This document shows positions 14,698 to 22,857 of a stretch of DNA of 26,085 nucleotides, piece by piece. Each line of letters starts with the position of its first letter. Positions within the stretch are counted from its first letter, which is position 1. The stretch comes from an uncultured Ruminococcus sp. (GTDB taxonomy: Bacteria > Bacillota > Clostridia > Oscillospirales > Ruminococcaceae). The stretch lies in assembly GCA_900319195.1 (NCBI GenBank), contig ONNL01000021.1:1-26085 (forward strand). The letters run 5' to 3'. Position numbers and translations under genes: made by a program. Under the pieces are notes generated by a model, which worked only from the letters and a program-made list of their open reading frames with translations, was not told the origin of the DNA and did not search any database.

Positions 14698-14730
14698 TCA
14701 GCAGATACATCTGCACACCGTATCTGCTGA
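14698..14730 (+). other. Hairpin directly after the xylanase gene
   Basis: TCAGCAGATA (14698-14707) pairs perfectly with TATCTGCTGA (14721-14730) around 13 bases. No U run follows, so it more likely protects the 3' end of the mRNA than terminates it. Confidence 0.6.
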
Positions 14731-14758
14731 AAAATTCAAAAATTTATGGGACAAATCA

Positions 14759-14796
14759 GAAAAAACAGCTCGGGAATCACCTGAGCCGTTTTTCTT
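14759..14796 (+). terminator. Terminator of the xylanase gene
   Basis: GCTCGGG pairs with CCTGAGC (one G-U pair) within an AAAAAAC/GTTTTT context, followed by TTTTTCTTTATT. Confidence 0.8.
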
Positions 14797-14811
14797 TATT
14801 GATGTATTTAT

Positions 14812-14871
14812 CGGGGGAAAACTTTCTGAGGAAAGCTTTCCCCCGTACCCCCTTTCAAAGACTTTAAGCTG
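14812..14871 (-). repeat. Dispersed hairpin repeat, copy B
   Basis: The reverse complement matches 1-72. Here the hairpin is intact: CGGGGGAAAACTTTC (14812-14826) pairs with GAAAGCTTTCCCCCG (14831-14845) with one mismatch and loop TGAG. A conserved unpaired tail of about 25 bases follows, TACCCCCTTTCAAAGAC and onward, and is shared with copy A. It is the larger intact form of the element. Confidence 0.8.
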
Positions 14872-14951
14872 AAAATTCTGTCTGACAGAGCACATCTCTC
14901 ACATATTAAAAGAGACGAAGTCTCTATATGTGCCCTGTCAGACAGAATTTT
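14872..14951. repeat. 80-base near-perfect hairpin adjoining the repeat
   Basis: The outer arms AAAATTCTGTCTGACAG (14872-14888) and CTGTCAGACAGAATTTT (14935-14951) are exact inverted repeats of 17 bases. Inside, GCACAT pairs with ATGTGC, and a small hairpin AGAGAC-GAA-GTCTCT forms near the centre. It begins on the base after copy B, so the two may be one composite element. No target-site duplication is evident. A looser ATAGAG/CTCTAT hairpin lies at about 14972-15008. The rest of this gene-free 432-base stretch shows nothing else. Confidence 0.75.
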
Positions 14952-15050
14952 AAATTAAGGCTTACAAATGAAATAGAGTGAAGCTCTTTTCAAAAGGTTT
15001 ACGCTCTATAAATCGAACAAATCTACTATATAGTCCCCCATACTACTACG

Positions 15051-15096
15051 TAAAAAACGGGGAGGAAATAATTGCATTTCCTCCCCGATTTTTTTC
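15051..15096 (-). terminator. Terminator of the HtrA-like gene, bidirectional form
   Basis: CGGGGAGGAAAT and ATTTCCTCCCCG form a perfect 12-base stem around six bases. In the minus direction TTTTTT follows, and on the plus side ATTTTTTT follows as well, so it can stop transcription from either side. It begins 17 bases after the HtrA stop codon. Confidence 0.93.
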
Positions 15097-15112
15097 ACTT
15101 TCAGCTGCTCTA

Positions 15113-16447
15113 TCAGCCGCCTGTAGCCTCCTGAAGTACAAGGTTCAGCTTGACATCTTCACCGTTTCTTGTTACGGTTATGGTTATCGTTTCGCCTGCC
15201 TTATGCTCGTTCTTTATCTTGGTAAGCTCCTCGCGGGTCTTTACAGCAGTCCCGTCAACGTCAATAATGACATCTCCGACCTGTATACCTGCAAGGTCAG
15301 CGGCACTTCCCTCCTGCACTGTACGAACGTACACGCCCATAGGAATATTAAAGAAGCTCGAATAGGACTCATCAACATCAACAGTGGTAATGCCTATTTG
15401 TGGTCTGCCCTTGACGTAGTTGTAATTAATGAGGTCGTCGATTATCTCCTTCGCCTCATTTATCGGAATAGCAAATCCGAGACCCTCAACGGACGCAGTA
15501 CCGTAGCTTGACGACATCTTCGCGGAATTGATACCTATTACCTGTCCGCAGCTGTTGAGAAGCGGTCCGCCCGAATTACCGTTATTGATAGCGGCATCGG
15601 TCTGGATAAGTGTCATGTCCTTGTCGTTTATAGATATCTCACGGTTAAGCGCGGAGACTATGCCGCTTGTTACCGAGCCGAAAAGCTGGAATCCGAGAGG
15701 ATTTCCGATAGCAATAACAAGCTCACCTACTCTCAGTTCATCGCTGTTGCCGAATTCTGCGGGATCAAGTCCCTTACCGTCTATTTTAAGCACTGCAAGG
15801 TCTGTCTGTATATCATACGCGATTATCTTCGCATCATGCTCGGTCTCGTCGCTGAGGAGCACAGACACGCTTACTGCCTCGCCTGCCTTATATTCGCTGT
15901 CACTGTCGAAGATAACGTGTGCATTCGTTGCGATATAGCCGTCCTCGGAAATAATTATTCCCGTACCTGTTCCGACTACCTCGCCCGACTGAGTCTGTCC
16001 CGTACTGAATCCGAACGGGTCATAGGACTGACGTGTGACCTCAAAGGTCGAGGATACTCCGACTACCGACGGCATGATCTCATCAACAATATCAGGGAGC
16101 GGCTTTGCGTCGGTGCGGGCGGCTATGTCAATAAGGCTCGGCATATCGTCTCTGCCCTCGGGCTTCTTTCCCGAGTCTCCCCTTGCATTCATCGGCTCGG
16201 CATCATCTGTCTGAAGCTGGTCAGCCTTGAATTCCTGAAGCTTTGTATTGTCCTTGTGGTCATTATATATCCTTATTCCCTGAACCGTTCCGACCCCGAC
16301 AATACCTGCACACAAAGCAAATGCAGTCACCTTTAAGCCGATATGCTTCTTCGGCTTTTTCTGCTTTTGACAGTTATTTGAAGTATAGGTACAAGAATGA
16401 TTATTCTCGTCAGCATTATTGATTTCTTCATTGTATTCGTCCGCCAT
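15113..16447 (-). CDS. HtrA/DegP-like membrane-anchored serine protease
   Basis: A 444-residue envelope protease that degrades misfolded exported proteins. The acidic N-terminus is cytoplasmic, and one helix (about 37-57, GLKVTAFALCAGIVGVGT) anchors the protein. A charged linker precedes the trypsin-like domain with triad His177 (TNAHVI), Asp216 (QTDLAVL) and Ser292 (GNSGGPL). The C-terminal PDZ domain (about 350-440) contains GVYVRTVQEGSAADLAGIQ and GDVIIDVDG. This is the one-PDZ form of Gram-positive HtrA. The ATG at 16447 is nine bases after GGAGG; a GTG three codons earlier abuts the site and is unlikely. It lies downstream of the LtaS-like gene but is separated by a terminator and has its own extended -10. 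It could help the folding of the large secreted xylanases, which is inference. Confidence 0.95.
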   Translation of the reverse strand: MADEYNEEINNADENNHSCTYTSNNCQKQKKPKKHIGLKVTAFALCAGIVGVGTVQGIRIYNDHKDNTKLQEFKADQLQTDDAEPMNARGDSGKKPEGRDDMPSLIDIAARTDAKPLPDIVDEIMPSVVGVSSTFEVTRQSYDPFGFSTGQTQSGEVVGTGTGIIISEDGYIATNAHVIFDSDSEYKAGEAVSVSVLLSDETEHDAKIIAYDIQTDLAVLKIDGKGLDPAEFGNSDELRVGELVIAIGNPLGFQLFGSVTSGIVSALNREISINDKDMTLIQTDAAINNGNSGGPLLNSCGQVIGINSAKMSSSYGTASVEGLGFAIPINEAKEIIDDLINYNYVKGRPQIGITTVDVDESYSSFFNIPMGVYVRTVQEGSAADLAGIQVGDVIIDVDGTAVKTREELTKIKNEHKAGETITITVTRNGEDVKLNLVLQEATGG

Positions 16448-16468
16448 TATATTCACCCTCCATGCTGT

Positions 16469-16484
16469 CCGCAGCTCTCTGCGG
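16469..16484 (-). promoter_or_regulatory. Hairpin in the htrA leader
   Basis: CCGCAG and CTGCGG pair around CTCT, just upstream of the GGAGG site on the minus strand. It may influence translation or mRNA stability. Confidence 0.45.
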
Positions 16485-16515
16485 AGCCAATTTTCTGCTA
16501 TAATCCTTATATTAT

Positions 16516-16524
16516 ATTATATCA
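16516..16524 (-). promoter_or_regulatory. Extended -10 element for the HtrA-like gene
   Basis: On the minus strand TGA precedes TATAAT (16516-16521). The hexamer 17 bases upstream (CATAAA) is a poor -35, so the promoter would rely on the extended -10 or on an activator. Confidence 0.5.
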
Positions 16525-16568
16525 TTTTATGTGATAAGTTTATGATAGCATACAGAAAAATGACAGAG

Positions 16569-16612
16569 AAAATAAAAGGAGTTCCCAAGCCTTCAGCTTC
16601 AGGAACTCCTTT
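16569..16612 (-). terminator. Terminator of the LtaS-like gene
   Basis: AAAGGAGTTCC (16575-16585) pairs perfectly with GGAACTCCTTT (16602-16612), with an inner AAGC/GCTT stem. On the minus strand TTTTATTTTC follows. It begins 11 bases after the stop codon. Confidence 0.92.
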
Positions 16613-16623
16613 GGCATTTATTG

Positions 16624-18570
16624 TCAATCGTCGCTCGGGTCGGGTTTGACGGGCGATGTTGAATAGAGCTCTCCGACTACTCTGTCATAGGTGAGCATAT
16701 CAAGGTCGGGGTCTCTCGGGGTAGAATTATCGTATGATGTGGAATATACGGGCTCTGTCTGCATCTTGTTCATCATAGTCTGAATGAACTCATCACGCGG
16801 TGCGTCGATGATATTGAGCAGAACATACGGCATATAGAAGAACGATACCTGCTGGTCGGGCACTGTCGAGAAATCAGCGTCATAGTTGCTCCAGAGCAGA
16901 TACTTCTGCTGATAGAGGACATCGCAGTTTTCACTGGTAATGCCTACCTGATTATAAACGCTCGTCTCACCGCGAAGCGACGGGAAGTGGTCGCCAACAA
17001 AGAAAACAAGTGTAGGCTCGTCTATCTTCTCAAGATCGTCGAGGAACACCTCAAGGTCCTCATTCGTGTGCTTGATCCATGTAAGATAATTGCCAAACTC
17101 GTCCTGGTCGCCCTGATCATAAGGCTGGTGGTTCTGCATTGTGGTAGTGTGAACATAGAGCGGCTCATCAGAATCATTTATCAACTTCGTTATCTGATTG
17201 AACACTGTCATATCGTCAACGTAGGTGCCGTAATAATCAACATCAACATCGAAGTCGCTCGTTCCCTCATAGTCGTCATGGAACATGAGCTTATCAAAGC
17301 CGAAATTTGGGTACTTATTCAGACGTCCGTAGAATGTACCCTGGAAGGGATGAATATACGCCGTATTATAGCCCCATGTATTGTAATACTGTGCAAGGGC
17401 AGGCTGCACTCTGTCAGCAAGCTCTCTCTGAGGCATATTCGGGTCATTGATGCCGCGGACGGGAAGTCCGAGGATAAGCTCGAATTCCGAGCGTACAGTC
17501 CAGCTTGCATAGGTCGGAGTGATAATCGTTCCGCTGTGACCCTCCTCGCAAGCCTTATCAAAGAGGCTGTATATTGAGTCATCAATACGGTCATCAAGCT
17601 GGTCAAACACGCGGAAATCCGCATAGGATTCACTCATGACAACGATAACATTCGGCTTCTCACCGCCGTTGAAATCGTGACCGCCCTCAACATCGACCTG
17701 CATAATTTCGTCGATAGACTCCTGAGAATAATTCTCAGGTTCAACAAGTCTGTTGGCATAGCTCTCGGAAGCGGTCTCAACGAGAAATGCAAGGAAGCTG
17801 TTCTGCTTGAATTTCTCCTTCAGGAGAATATCGTTGCTCGCGTCTGTTGTATCAACTCCGAAGAATGAATATACAGGCTGATAGAACGACGGAAATATAA
17901 CGAGTGCGATAAACGGCGCGATACAGCATACCGAGCCGACTATTCGCTTTACGGGTGACGGGTGTATCTTCGGATTGAGATAGAATACAAGCAGTACAAA
18001 CGCTATCACCACTATATAGGCAAGTATCAGCCGCCACGTTATCTTGATATAGGCAAACGAGGTAAGGCTCTTGACGCTTTTTGCAAGCTTCATATCCGAG
18101 AGGATAAGGTGGTTGCCGTTTGTGTTGTACTTGAACAGTTCGACTGTACTCAGCGCCATATAAATGAAGCTCTGCACTGCCGAGGCTATCCAGCCTATCT
18201 TGAAAATGAGAAGCAGGAGTATGAAAATCAGTCCTGCGATTATGTAATCGAAAAATACTACCGATGGTCTGTTCACAAGGAGCTTGAGGAAAGGAAGTGC
18301 TTCCTTAGCCTGATTTATCTCAGCCATGCTGCAAATGAACAGCGGGAAAATTATAAGCAGGAACGTATTCAGCGTTGAATAGCGCTTTGTATTCCAATTC
18401 CTGTGTCTGTTGAATCTTCTGAGCTTTGGAAAACGCTTTTTCTTGTTATCCGCGTTCGGCTCAGCCTTTGGTTTTTCGGTGACATCGGGCATAATATCGG
18501 ATTTAGCGCCCTCTGTCTCCTGATTGCCGCTCTCTGACGGTTCGGGTCTGTTAAGCGGATTTTCTGCCAT
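16624..18570 (-). CDS. LtaS-family membrane sulfatase/phosphoglycerol-transferase-like protein
   Basis: A 648-residue membrane enzyme of the alkaline-phosphatase superfamily, related to lipoteichoic acid synthases, which move glycerol phosphate from phosphatidylglycerol to a glycolipid or polymer outside the cell. A charged cytoplasmic N-terminus of about 60 residues is followed by five hydrophobic helices (about 66-85, 104-127, 129-146, 180-198 and 209-229). The extracellular sulfatase fold begins near 300. Metal and active-site motifs are VVMSESYADF (Glu314), TYASWTVRSEFE (probable nucleophile Thr358) and VFFVGDHFPSL. The ATG at 18570 follows an AAGGTAGG-type site. Its own promoter and terminator make it monocistronic. 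Whether this species makes lipoteichoic acid is not shown; the enzyme may decorate another envelope glycolipid. Confidence 0.88.
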   Translation of the reverse strand: MAENPLNRPEPSESGNQETEGAKSDIMPDVTEKPKAEPNADNKKKRFPKLRRFNRHRNWNTKRYSTLNTFLLIIFPLFICSMAEINQAKEALPFLKLLVNRPSVVFFDYIIAGLIFILLLLIFKIGWIASAVQSFIYMALSTVELFKYNTNGNHLILSDMKLAKSVKSLTSFAYIKITWRLILAYIVVIAFVLLVFYLNPKIHPSPVKRIVGSVCCIAPFIALVIFPSFYQPVYSFFGVDTTDASNDILLKEKFKQNSFLAFLVETASESYANRLVEPENYSQESIDEIMQVDVEGGHDFNGGEKPNVIVVMSESYADFRVFDQLDDRIDDSIYSLFDKACEEGHSGTIITPTYASWTVRSEFELILGLPVRGINDPNMPQRELADRVQPALAQYYNTWGYNTAYIHPFQGTFYGRLNKYPNFGFDKLMFHDDYEGTSDFDVDVDYYGTYVDDMTVFNQITKLINDSDEPLYVHTTTMQNHQPYDQGDQDEFGNYLTWIKHTNEDLEVFLDDLEKIDEPTLVFFVGDHFPSLRGETSVYNQVGITSENCDVLYQQKYLLWSNYDADFSTVPDQQVSFFYMPYVLLNIIDAPRDEFIQTMMNKMQTEPVYSTSYDNSTPRDPDLDMLTYDRVVGELYSTSPVKPDPSDD

Positions 18571-18626
18571 ACACAATCATCCTACCTTTTAATTACAGTA
18601 TTCGTCAAATAATTCTTTACTTTATT

Positions 18627-18655
18627 AATATAACATATTAGTGCTGAAATTTCAA
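18627..18655 (-). promoter_or_regulatory. Sigma-A promoter for the LtaS-like gene
   Basis: On the minus strand TTGAAA (18650-18655), a 17-base spacer and TATATT (18627-18632), about 57 bases before the ATG. Confidence 0.72.
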
Positions 18656-18701
18656 GTTCTATTCTTAATTATCATTGTTTTTTCATCATTTTCAGCTTAA
18701 C

Positions 18702-18724
18702 AGTAGTTATAGACTGAAACTACT
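18702..18724. other. Inverted repeat upstream of the LtaS-like gene
   Basis: AGTAGTT and AACTACT flank nine bases, next to an A8 run. It lies upstream of the -35 element and could be an operator; no regulator is suggested by the sequence. Confidence 0.35.
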
Positions 18725-18748
18725 AAAAAAAATTGTGCAAAATGATTA

Positions 18749-18786
18749 TCAGAAAATGCGGTCCCTTATCAAGAAACCGCATTCTG
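18749..18786 (-). terminator. Terminator of the fhs-upp operon
   Basis: AATGCGGT (18755-18762) pairs with ACCGCATT (18776-18783), extended by CAG/CTG with a bulge. It begins 12 bases after the upp stop codon. The U run on the minus strand is short (TTTTC), so termination may be moderate. Confidence 0.72.
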
Positions 18787-18798
18787 TGAAATTATCCC

Positions 18799-19425
18799 TT
18801 ATTTTGTACCGAAAATTCGGTCGCCTGCGTCACCGACACCCGGGATTATGAACTTATCCTCGTTGAGTGCAGGGTCCATTGCTCCTGCATATATCTCAAC
18901 ATCAGGGTGAGCGTTCTCGAGGTTGTCAACACCCTCCTTTGTGCAGATGATACACATGAACTTGACGTGCTTTACTCCGAGCTTTTTGAGCTCGCTGACC
19001 GCTGCTACAGCAGAATTGCCTGTCGCAAGCATCGGGTCAACGACTATAACGTCTCTCTCGCTGATGTCCTCGGGCATTTTTACGTAATACTTCACAGGCT
19101 CGTGAGTATCGGGGTCACGGAAGATACCGATATGTCCTATCTTAGCGGCAGGAACAAGCGTTGTAACACCCTCGACCATGCCAAGTCCTGCACGGAGGAT
19201 AGGCACGAATGCAAGCTTGCGTCCCGAAATTATCTTTGTTTTTGCAACTGCAAGCGGAGTCTCAAGCTCTATTTCCTTCAGCGGAAGGTCGCGCGTAGCC
19301 TCATAGCAGATGAACATAGCGGTCTCAGATACAAGCTCTCTGAATTCCTTTACTCCTGTGTTTTTGTCTCTCATAAGAGAGATCTTGTGCTGTACAAGCG
19401 GATGATCAATTATATGAAGTCCCAT
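18799..19425 (-). CDS. upp: Uracil phosphoribosyltransferase
   Basis: A 208-residue cytoplasmic enzyme that salvages uracil by joining it to PRPP to give UMP. The PRPP-binding loop VDPMLATGNSA is at 129-139, VPILRAGLGMVEG at 74-86, and the uracil-binding end IPGVGDAGDRIFGTK closes the protein. Length is typical. The ATG follows AAAGGAG. It is the last gene of the operon fhs-tsaE-tsaB-rpiB-upp, 18 bases after rpiB, with a terminator behind it. The pairing with rpiB puts ribose-phosphate supply next to its use as PRPP. Confidence 0.97.
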   Translation of the reverse strand: MGLHIIDHPLVQHKISLMRDKNTGVKEFRELVSETAMFICYEATRDLPLKEIELETPLAVAKTKIISGRKLAFVPILRAGLGMVEGVTTLVPAAKIGHIGIFRDPDTHEPVKYYVKMPEDISERDVIVVDPMLATGNSAVAAVSELKKLGVKHVKFMCIICTKEGVDNLENAHPDVEIYAGAMDPALNEDKFIIPGVGDAGDRIFGTK

Positions 19426-19443
19426 TTGTATAAGCTCCTTTCA

Positions 19444-19878
19444 TCAGCATTCTTCTATTTTTTCGATAAGGTCGAGACGTCTCTGATGACGTCCGCCCTC
19501 AAAGCCTGTTGTCAGGAATATCTCTGCAAGCTCAGCTGCAAGTCCTGTTCCCATAGTTCTTGCGCCCATGCACATTACATTCGCATTGTTGTGCAGACGT
19601 GTATATTTCGTTGAGAAGCAGTCCGTGCAGAGTGCCGCTCTTATCCCCTTGACCTTGTTTGCGGCAATTGACATCCCAATGCCTGTTCCGCAGATAAGTA
19701 TGCCGTATTCACAGCCTCCCGAAAGTACGTCCTCGCATACCTTCTCGGCAATATCGGGATAATCGCACTTCTCGCCGTCACAGCCCGAATCCTTGAATTC
19801 ATAGCCCTTTGCGCCGAGCACGGATATAAGTTCCTTTTTCATTTCATAGCCTGCGTGGTCACAGCCGATCGCAATCAT
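19444..19878 (-). CDS. rpiB: Ribose-5-phosphate isomerase B
   Basis: A 144-residue enzyme of the RpiB/LacA/LacB family that interconverts ribose 5-phosphate and ribulose 5-phosphate in the pentose phosphate pathway. The N-terminus IAIGCDHAGYEMK is the family signature, and the active-site motif ICGTGIGMS contains Cys63 at the usual position; RLHNNANVMCMGAR and GGRHQRR also match. The second ATG (19878) lies seven bases after GGAG. The first (19884) is one base from it and is rejected. The gene is 18 bases after tsaB and 18 before upp. The allose-phosphate-specific variant is possible but less likely. Confidence 0.95.
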   Translation of the reverse strand: MIAIGCDHAGYEMKKELISVLGAKGYEFKDSGCDGEKCDYPDIAEKVCEDVLSGGCEYGILICGTGIGMSIAANKVKGIRAALCTDCFSTKYTRLHNNANVMCMGARTMGTGLAAELAEIFLTTGFEGGRHQRRLDLIEKIEEC

Positions 19879-19896
19879 ATTCATTCTCCTTTATAT

Positions 19897-20592
19897 TCAG
19901 GACTTTTTGTCCTCAAGATCTTTTTCCGCCTTGACCTTCTGCAAGTAGGATACCTCGAGCTTTTCCGGCTCAACAAGCTCCTTGCTCAGTCCTGCAAGGC
20001 AAACTCCCACGGCATTCTGAATGCGGTTCTGCGGCGAAGCAATGATAAACTTCGGTGAGCGGTAGTCCGTGAAGAAGTCCGCGGCGCCGTCTCCGCAGAG
20101 AAGCACGTTCTCGCCGTTGAATGCGAGAAATTCCGCAAGCTCGTCACGCGAGACTATCTTCTCCTCAGTGATTTTCTCCGCAACATACCCGTCACACTTA
20201 TATGTGCAGGTGTAGACAAGCTCTCCGCGAGCCTTCATTATCGAGCAGACAGTCCCGACATACGAGACATTGTTATAGGCAAGCCCCTCAAGAGTCGAGA
20301 CTCCGCAGCATTTTATATCAAGACCGAATGCAAGCGCCTTGACAGCAGCAACTCCGATACGAAGTCCCGTATAGGAGCCCGGTCCGTTTGCAACAGCAAT
20401 CGCTCCGATGTCTTTCACTGTCTTGCCTGTCTGTGCGATGATGTCCTTGACTACGGGCATTATCACCTGTGAATGCGTTTTCTGAGTATACAGCGTTTTC
20501 TGTGCGAGAAAAGCTTCCGAATCGGTGTCAAAAAGCGCAGCAGAGGCGGTCCTTCCCGATGTATCAATCCCAAGCAGCAGCAAATCTGTCAC
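19897..20592 (-). CDS. tsaB: tRNA t6A biosynthesis protein TsaB
   Basis: A protein of about 231 residues of the ASKHA fold and the partner of TsaD. Together with TsaE they transfer threonylcarbamoyl to A37 of ANN-decoding tRNAs. The N-terminus LLLGIDTSGRTASAALFD and the motif GPGSYTGLRIG (about 70-80) are diagnostic; the rest matches normal length. The start is uncertain. A GTG at 20592 is only three bases from GAGG, a TTG at 20601 lies before it, and a TTG at 20583 also fits the LLLGIDTS start. All overlap the end of tsaE, which suggests translational coupling. TsaD is not in the window, as is common when tsaE and tsaB are paired alone. Confidence 0.93.
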   Translation of the reverse strand: MTDLLLLGIDTSGRTASAALFDTDSEAFLAQKTLYTQKTHSQVIMPVVKDIIAQTGKTVKDIGAIAVANGPGSYTGLRIGVAAVKALAFGLDIKCCGVSTLEGLAYNNVSYVGTVCSIMKARGELVYTCTYKCDGYVAEKITEEKIVSRDELAEFLAFNGENVLLCGDGAADFFTDYRSPKFIIASPQNRIQNAVGVCLAGLSKELVEPEKLEVSYLQKVKAEKDLEDKKS

Positions 20593-21004
20593 CGTCCTCA
20601 ATTATTATCTCCCTGTCGTTTTCTCCGACAGAGTTTATCGTTATATATATCGTATCCTTTGGCAGAAATGCCGAGATATTCTCAGACCATTCTATCACTG
20701 CGACGTTATCCTCGAAATCATAGTCGTAAAATCCCGTTGATTCGAGGTCGTCCTCTGTCTCAATGCGGTACATATCAAAGTGGTATAGGTTGATCTCATC
20801 ACCTCGGTACTCATTGACGAGTGCAAACGTCGGAGAGCTTACATTGTCCCCCAAGCCGAGACCTATCGCAAGTCCGCGCGTGAAGGTAGTCTTTCCTGCG
20901 CCGAGTCCGCCGCGAAAGGCTATCATATCCCCTGCTTTAAGGAGCTTACCAAGCTTCACAGCCGCGTCAACAGTCTCCTGCGGTGAATGTGTCGTTATCG
21001 TCAT
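20564..21004 (-). CDS. tsaE: tRNA t6A biosynthesis ATPase TsaE
   Basis: A 146-residue P-loop ATPase that drives the TsaB-TsaD complex in t6A synthesis. Walker A GGLGAGKTT is at 32-40, followed by FTRGLAIGLG. SPTFALVNEY and LYHFDMYRI are the conserved core, and AVIEWSEN the later signature. Length is typical. The ATG follows GGAGAGG, 14 bases after the fhs stop codon. Its end overlaps the start of tsaB, a common arrangement in Firmicutes. Confidence 0.96.
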   Translation of the reverse strand: MTITTHSPQETVDAAVKLGKLLKAGDMIAFRGGLGAGKTTFTRGLAIGLGLGDNVSSPTFALVNEYRGDEINLYHFDMYRIETEDDLESTGFYDYDFEDNVAVIEWSENISAFLPKDTIYITINSVGENDREIIIEDGDRFAAAWD

Positions 21005-21018
21005 CAGTATCCTCTCCG

Positions 21019-22698
21019 TCAGAAAAGTCCCGTGATATTGCCGTTTTCGTCGCAGTCGATGCTCAGAGCGGCAGGAACCTTAGGAAGTCCCGGCATTGTG
21101 AGGATATTACCCGTATAGATGACAACAAATCCTGCACCTGCGGAGAGCTTCGCGTCACGTACAGTGATGTTGAAATTCTTCGGTTTTCCGAGCAGTGACG
21201 GATTATCCGAGAGCGAATACTGCGTCTTTGCAATGCACACAGGAAGGTCACGGTAGCCGATACCCTCTATCTCCTTGATAGCCTTTTCAGCCTCGGGAGT
21301 ATAGATAACGCCGTCCGCACGGTAGATCTCCTGAGCGATAGTCTTGACCTTGTCCTTTATCGAGCTCTCAACATTGTAGAGAGGCTTGAACTTTGTATCA
21401 TTGTCGGCACAGAGGCGAATAGTCTCAACGACCTTTTCAGCAAGGTCACGTCCGCCTTCGCCGCCCTTAGCATACACCTCGCACATCGAAACATCAACGC
21501 CCATGTCCGCACAGAATTTCTCGACAAAGTTTATCTCGTTGTCGGTATCTGTGCCGAAGCGGTTTATCGCCACAATTACAGGTACATGATACTTATGCAT
21601 ATTCTCGATATGTGTCTGGAGGTTTGCGATACCCTTTTCAAGAGCCCACATATTCTCCTCAGCAAGAGCATCCTTGCGTACACCGCCGTTGTATTTGAGT
21701 GCCCTTATCGTAGCAACAAGAACTACGCAGGAGGGCGTGAGTCCGCCGAAACGGCACTTTATATCAAAGAACTTCTCAGCTCCGAGGTCAGAGCCGAAGC
21801 CTGCTTCTGTAACACAATAATCACCGAGCTTAAGAGCAAGCTTTGTAGCGCGTATCGAATTACAGCCGTGTGCGATATTCGCAAAAGGTCCGCCGTGAAT
21901 GAACGCAGGATTGTTCTCAAGAGTCTGTACGAGATTCGGCTTCAGAGCGTCCTTCAGGAGCGCAGTCATAGCTCCGCACGCACCGAGATCCCTTGCGTAG
22001 ACAGGCTCGCCGCTGAGATTATATGCAACAAGCATATTTCCTATGCGCTCCTTGAGGTCGGCAAGGTCTGTCGAAAGGCAGAGAATAGCCATAAGCTCAG
22101 AGGCAACCGTGATGTTGAAGCCGTCCTCACGCGGAACTCCGTTAGCCTTTCCGCCAAGACCGATGACCGTATTTCTGAGCGCTCTGTCGTTCATATCGAG
22201 AGCACGCTTTATCAGTATCCTGCGCTGGTCTATTTTAAGCTCATTTCCCTGCTGGATATGGTTGTCTATCATCGCACAGAGAAGATTATTAGCAGAGGTA
22301 AGAGCGTGCATATCGCCCGTGAAATGAAGGTTTATGTCCTCCATAGGCACTACCTGAGCATATCCGCCGCCTGCGGCTCCGCCCTTGATTCCAAAAACGG
22401 GTCCGAGCGAGGGCTCACGAAGCGCAAGGACAGTCTTTTTGCCTATCCTGTTCATAGCGTCGGCAAGTCCGACACTCGTTGTAGTCTTTCCCTCACCTGC
22501 GGGAGTGGGATTCACGGCAGTAACAAGAATGAGCTTGCCGTCCTCTCTGAAAGCAAGCTTGGAGTAAAGGCTCTCCGAGAGCTTTGCCTTGTAGTGTCCG
22601 TAGGGTTCTATCTCATCCTCGGTGATACCGAGCTTTGCAGCCACCTCGGTTATTTTGAGCATTTTTGCATTATGTGCTATTTCAATATCGGTCAGCAT
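21019..22698 (-). CDS. fhs: Formate-tetrahydrofolate ligase
   Basis: A 559-residue enzyme that joins formate to tetrahydrofolate with ATP, giving 10-formyl-THF for purine and fMet synthesis. The ATP-binding PTPAGEGKTTT is at 64-74, and LREPSLGPVFGIKGGAAGGGYAQ, split here as LREPSLGPVFGIKGG and AAGGGYAQV, is the family hallmark. Length is normal. The second ATG, eight bases after AAAGGAGG, is preferred over the one two bases from it. The gene is first in the five-gene operon and has its own promoter. The leader is too short for a tetrahydrofolate riboswitch. Confidence 0.97.
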   Translation of the reverse strand: MLTDIEIAHNAKMLKITEVAAKLGITEDEIEPYGHYKAKLSESLYSKLAFREDGKLILVTAVNPTPAGEGKTTTSVGLADAMNRIGKKTVLALREPSLGPVFGIKGGAAGGGYAQVVPMEDINLHFTGDMHALTSANNLLCAMIDNHIQQGNELKIDQRRILIKRALDMNDRALRNTVIGLGGKANGVPREDGFNITVASELMAILCLSTDLADLKERIGNMLVAYNLSGEPVYARDLGACGAMTALLKDALKPNLVQTLENNPAFIHGGPFANIAHGCNSIRATKLALKLGDYCVTEAGFGSDLGAEKFFDIKCRFGGLTPSCVVLVATIRALKYNGGVRKDALAEENMWALEKGIANLQTHIENMHKYHVPVIVAINRFGTDTDNEINFVEKFCADMGVDVSMCEVYAKGGEGGRDLAEKVVETIRLCADNDTKFKPLYNVESSIKDKVKTIAQEIYRADGVIYTPEAEKAIKEIEGIGYRDLPVCIAKTQYSLSDNPSLLGKPKNFNITVRDAKLSAGAGFVVIYTGNILTMPGLPKVPAALSIDCDENGNITGLF

Positions 22699-22745
22699 CA
22701 GCATTGCCTCCTTTGATAGTTTTGATTTTATGAATGCTACTATTT

Positions 22746-22774
22746 ATTATACCACTAACTGCTGAAAAAAGCAA
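22746..22774 (-). promoter_or_regulatory. Sigma-A promoter of the fhs operon
   Basis: On the minus strand TTGCTT (22769-22774), a 17-base spacer and TATAAT (22746-22751), about 48 bases before the fhs ATG. Confidence 0.78.
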
Positions 22775-22797
22775 TACCGATACAGTATATTTTCAGC

Positions 22798-22836
22798 AAA
22801 AACGCAGAAAGCTCTCCGCGTATATCCGCAGAGAGC
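22798..22836 (-). terminator. Terminator of the P-loop kinase gene
   Basis: GCTCTCCGCG (22811-22820) and CGCAGAGAGC (22827-22836) pair along ten positions, with one G-U pair in the minus-strand RNA. TTTCTGCGTTTTT follows on that strand. It begins 22 bases after the stop codon. Confidence 0.85.
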
Positions 22837-22857
22837 CTGAAACGCTATTAAAATGTA

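Noticed and set aside
21586..22716. A 376-codon open frame on the plus strand antisense to fhs
   Set aside because: It lies wholly inside a strongly conserved gene on the other strand, lacks a ribosome binding site and has a biased composition typical of antisense frames in this codon usage.
22699..22745. A tetrahydrofolate riboswitch before fhs
   Set aside because: The predicted transcript leader is only about 40 bases long and lacks the conserved riboswitch core.
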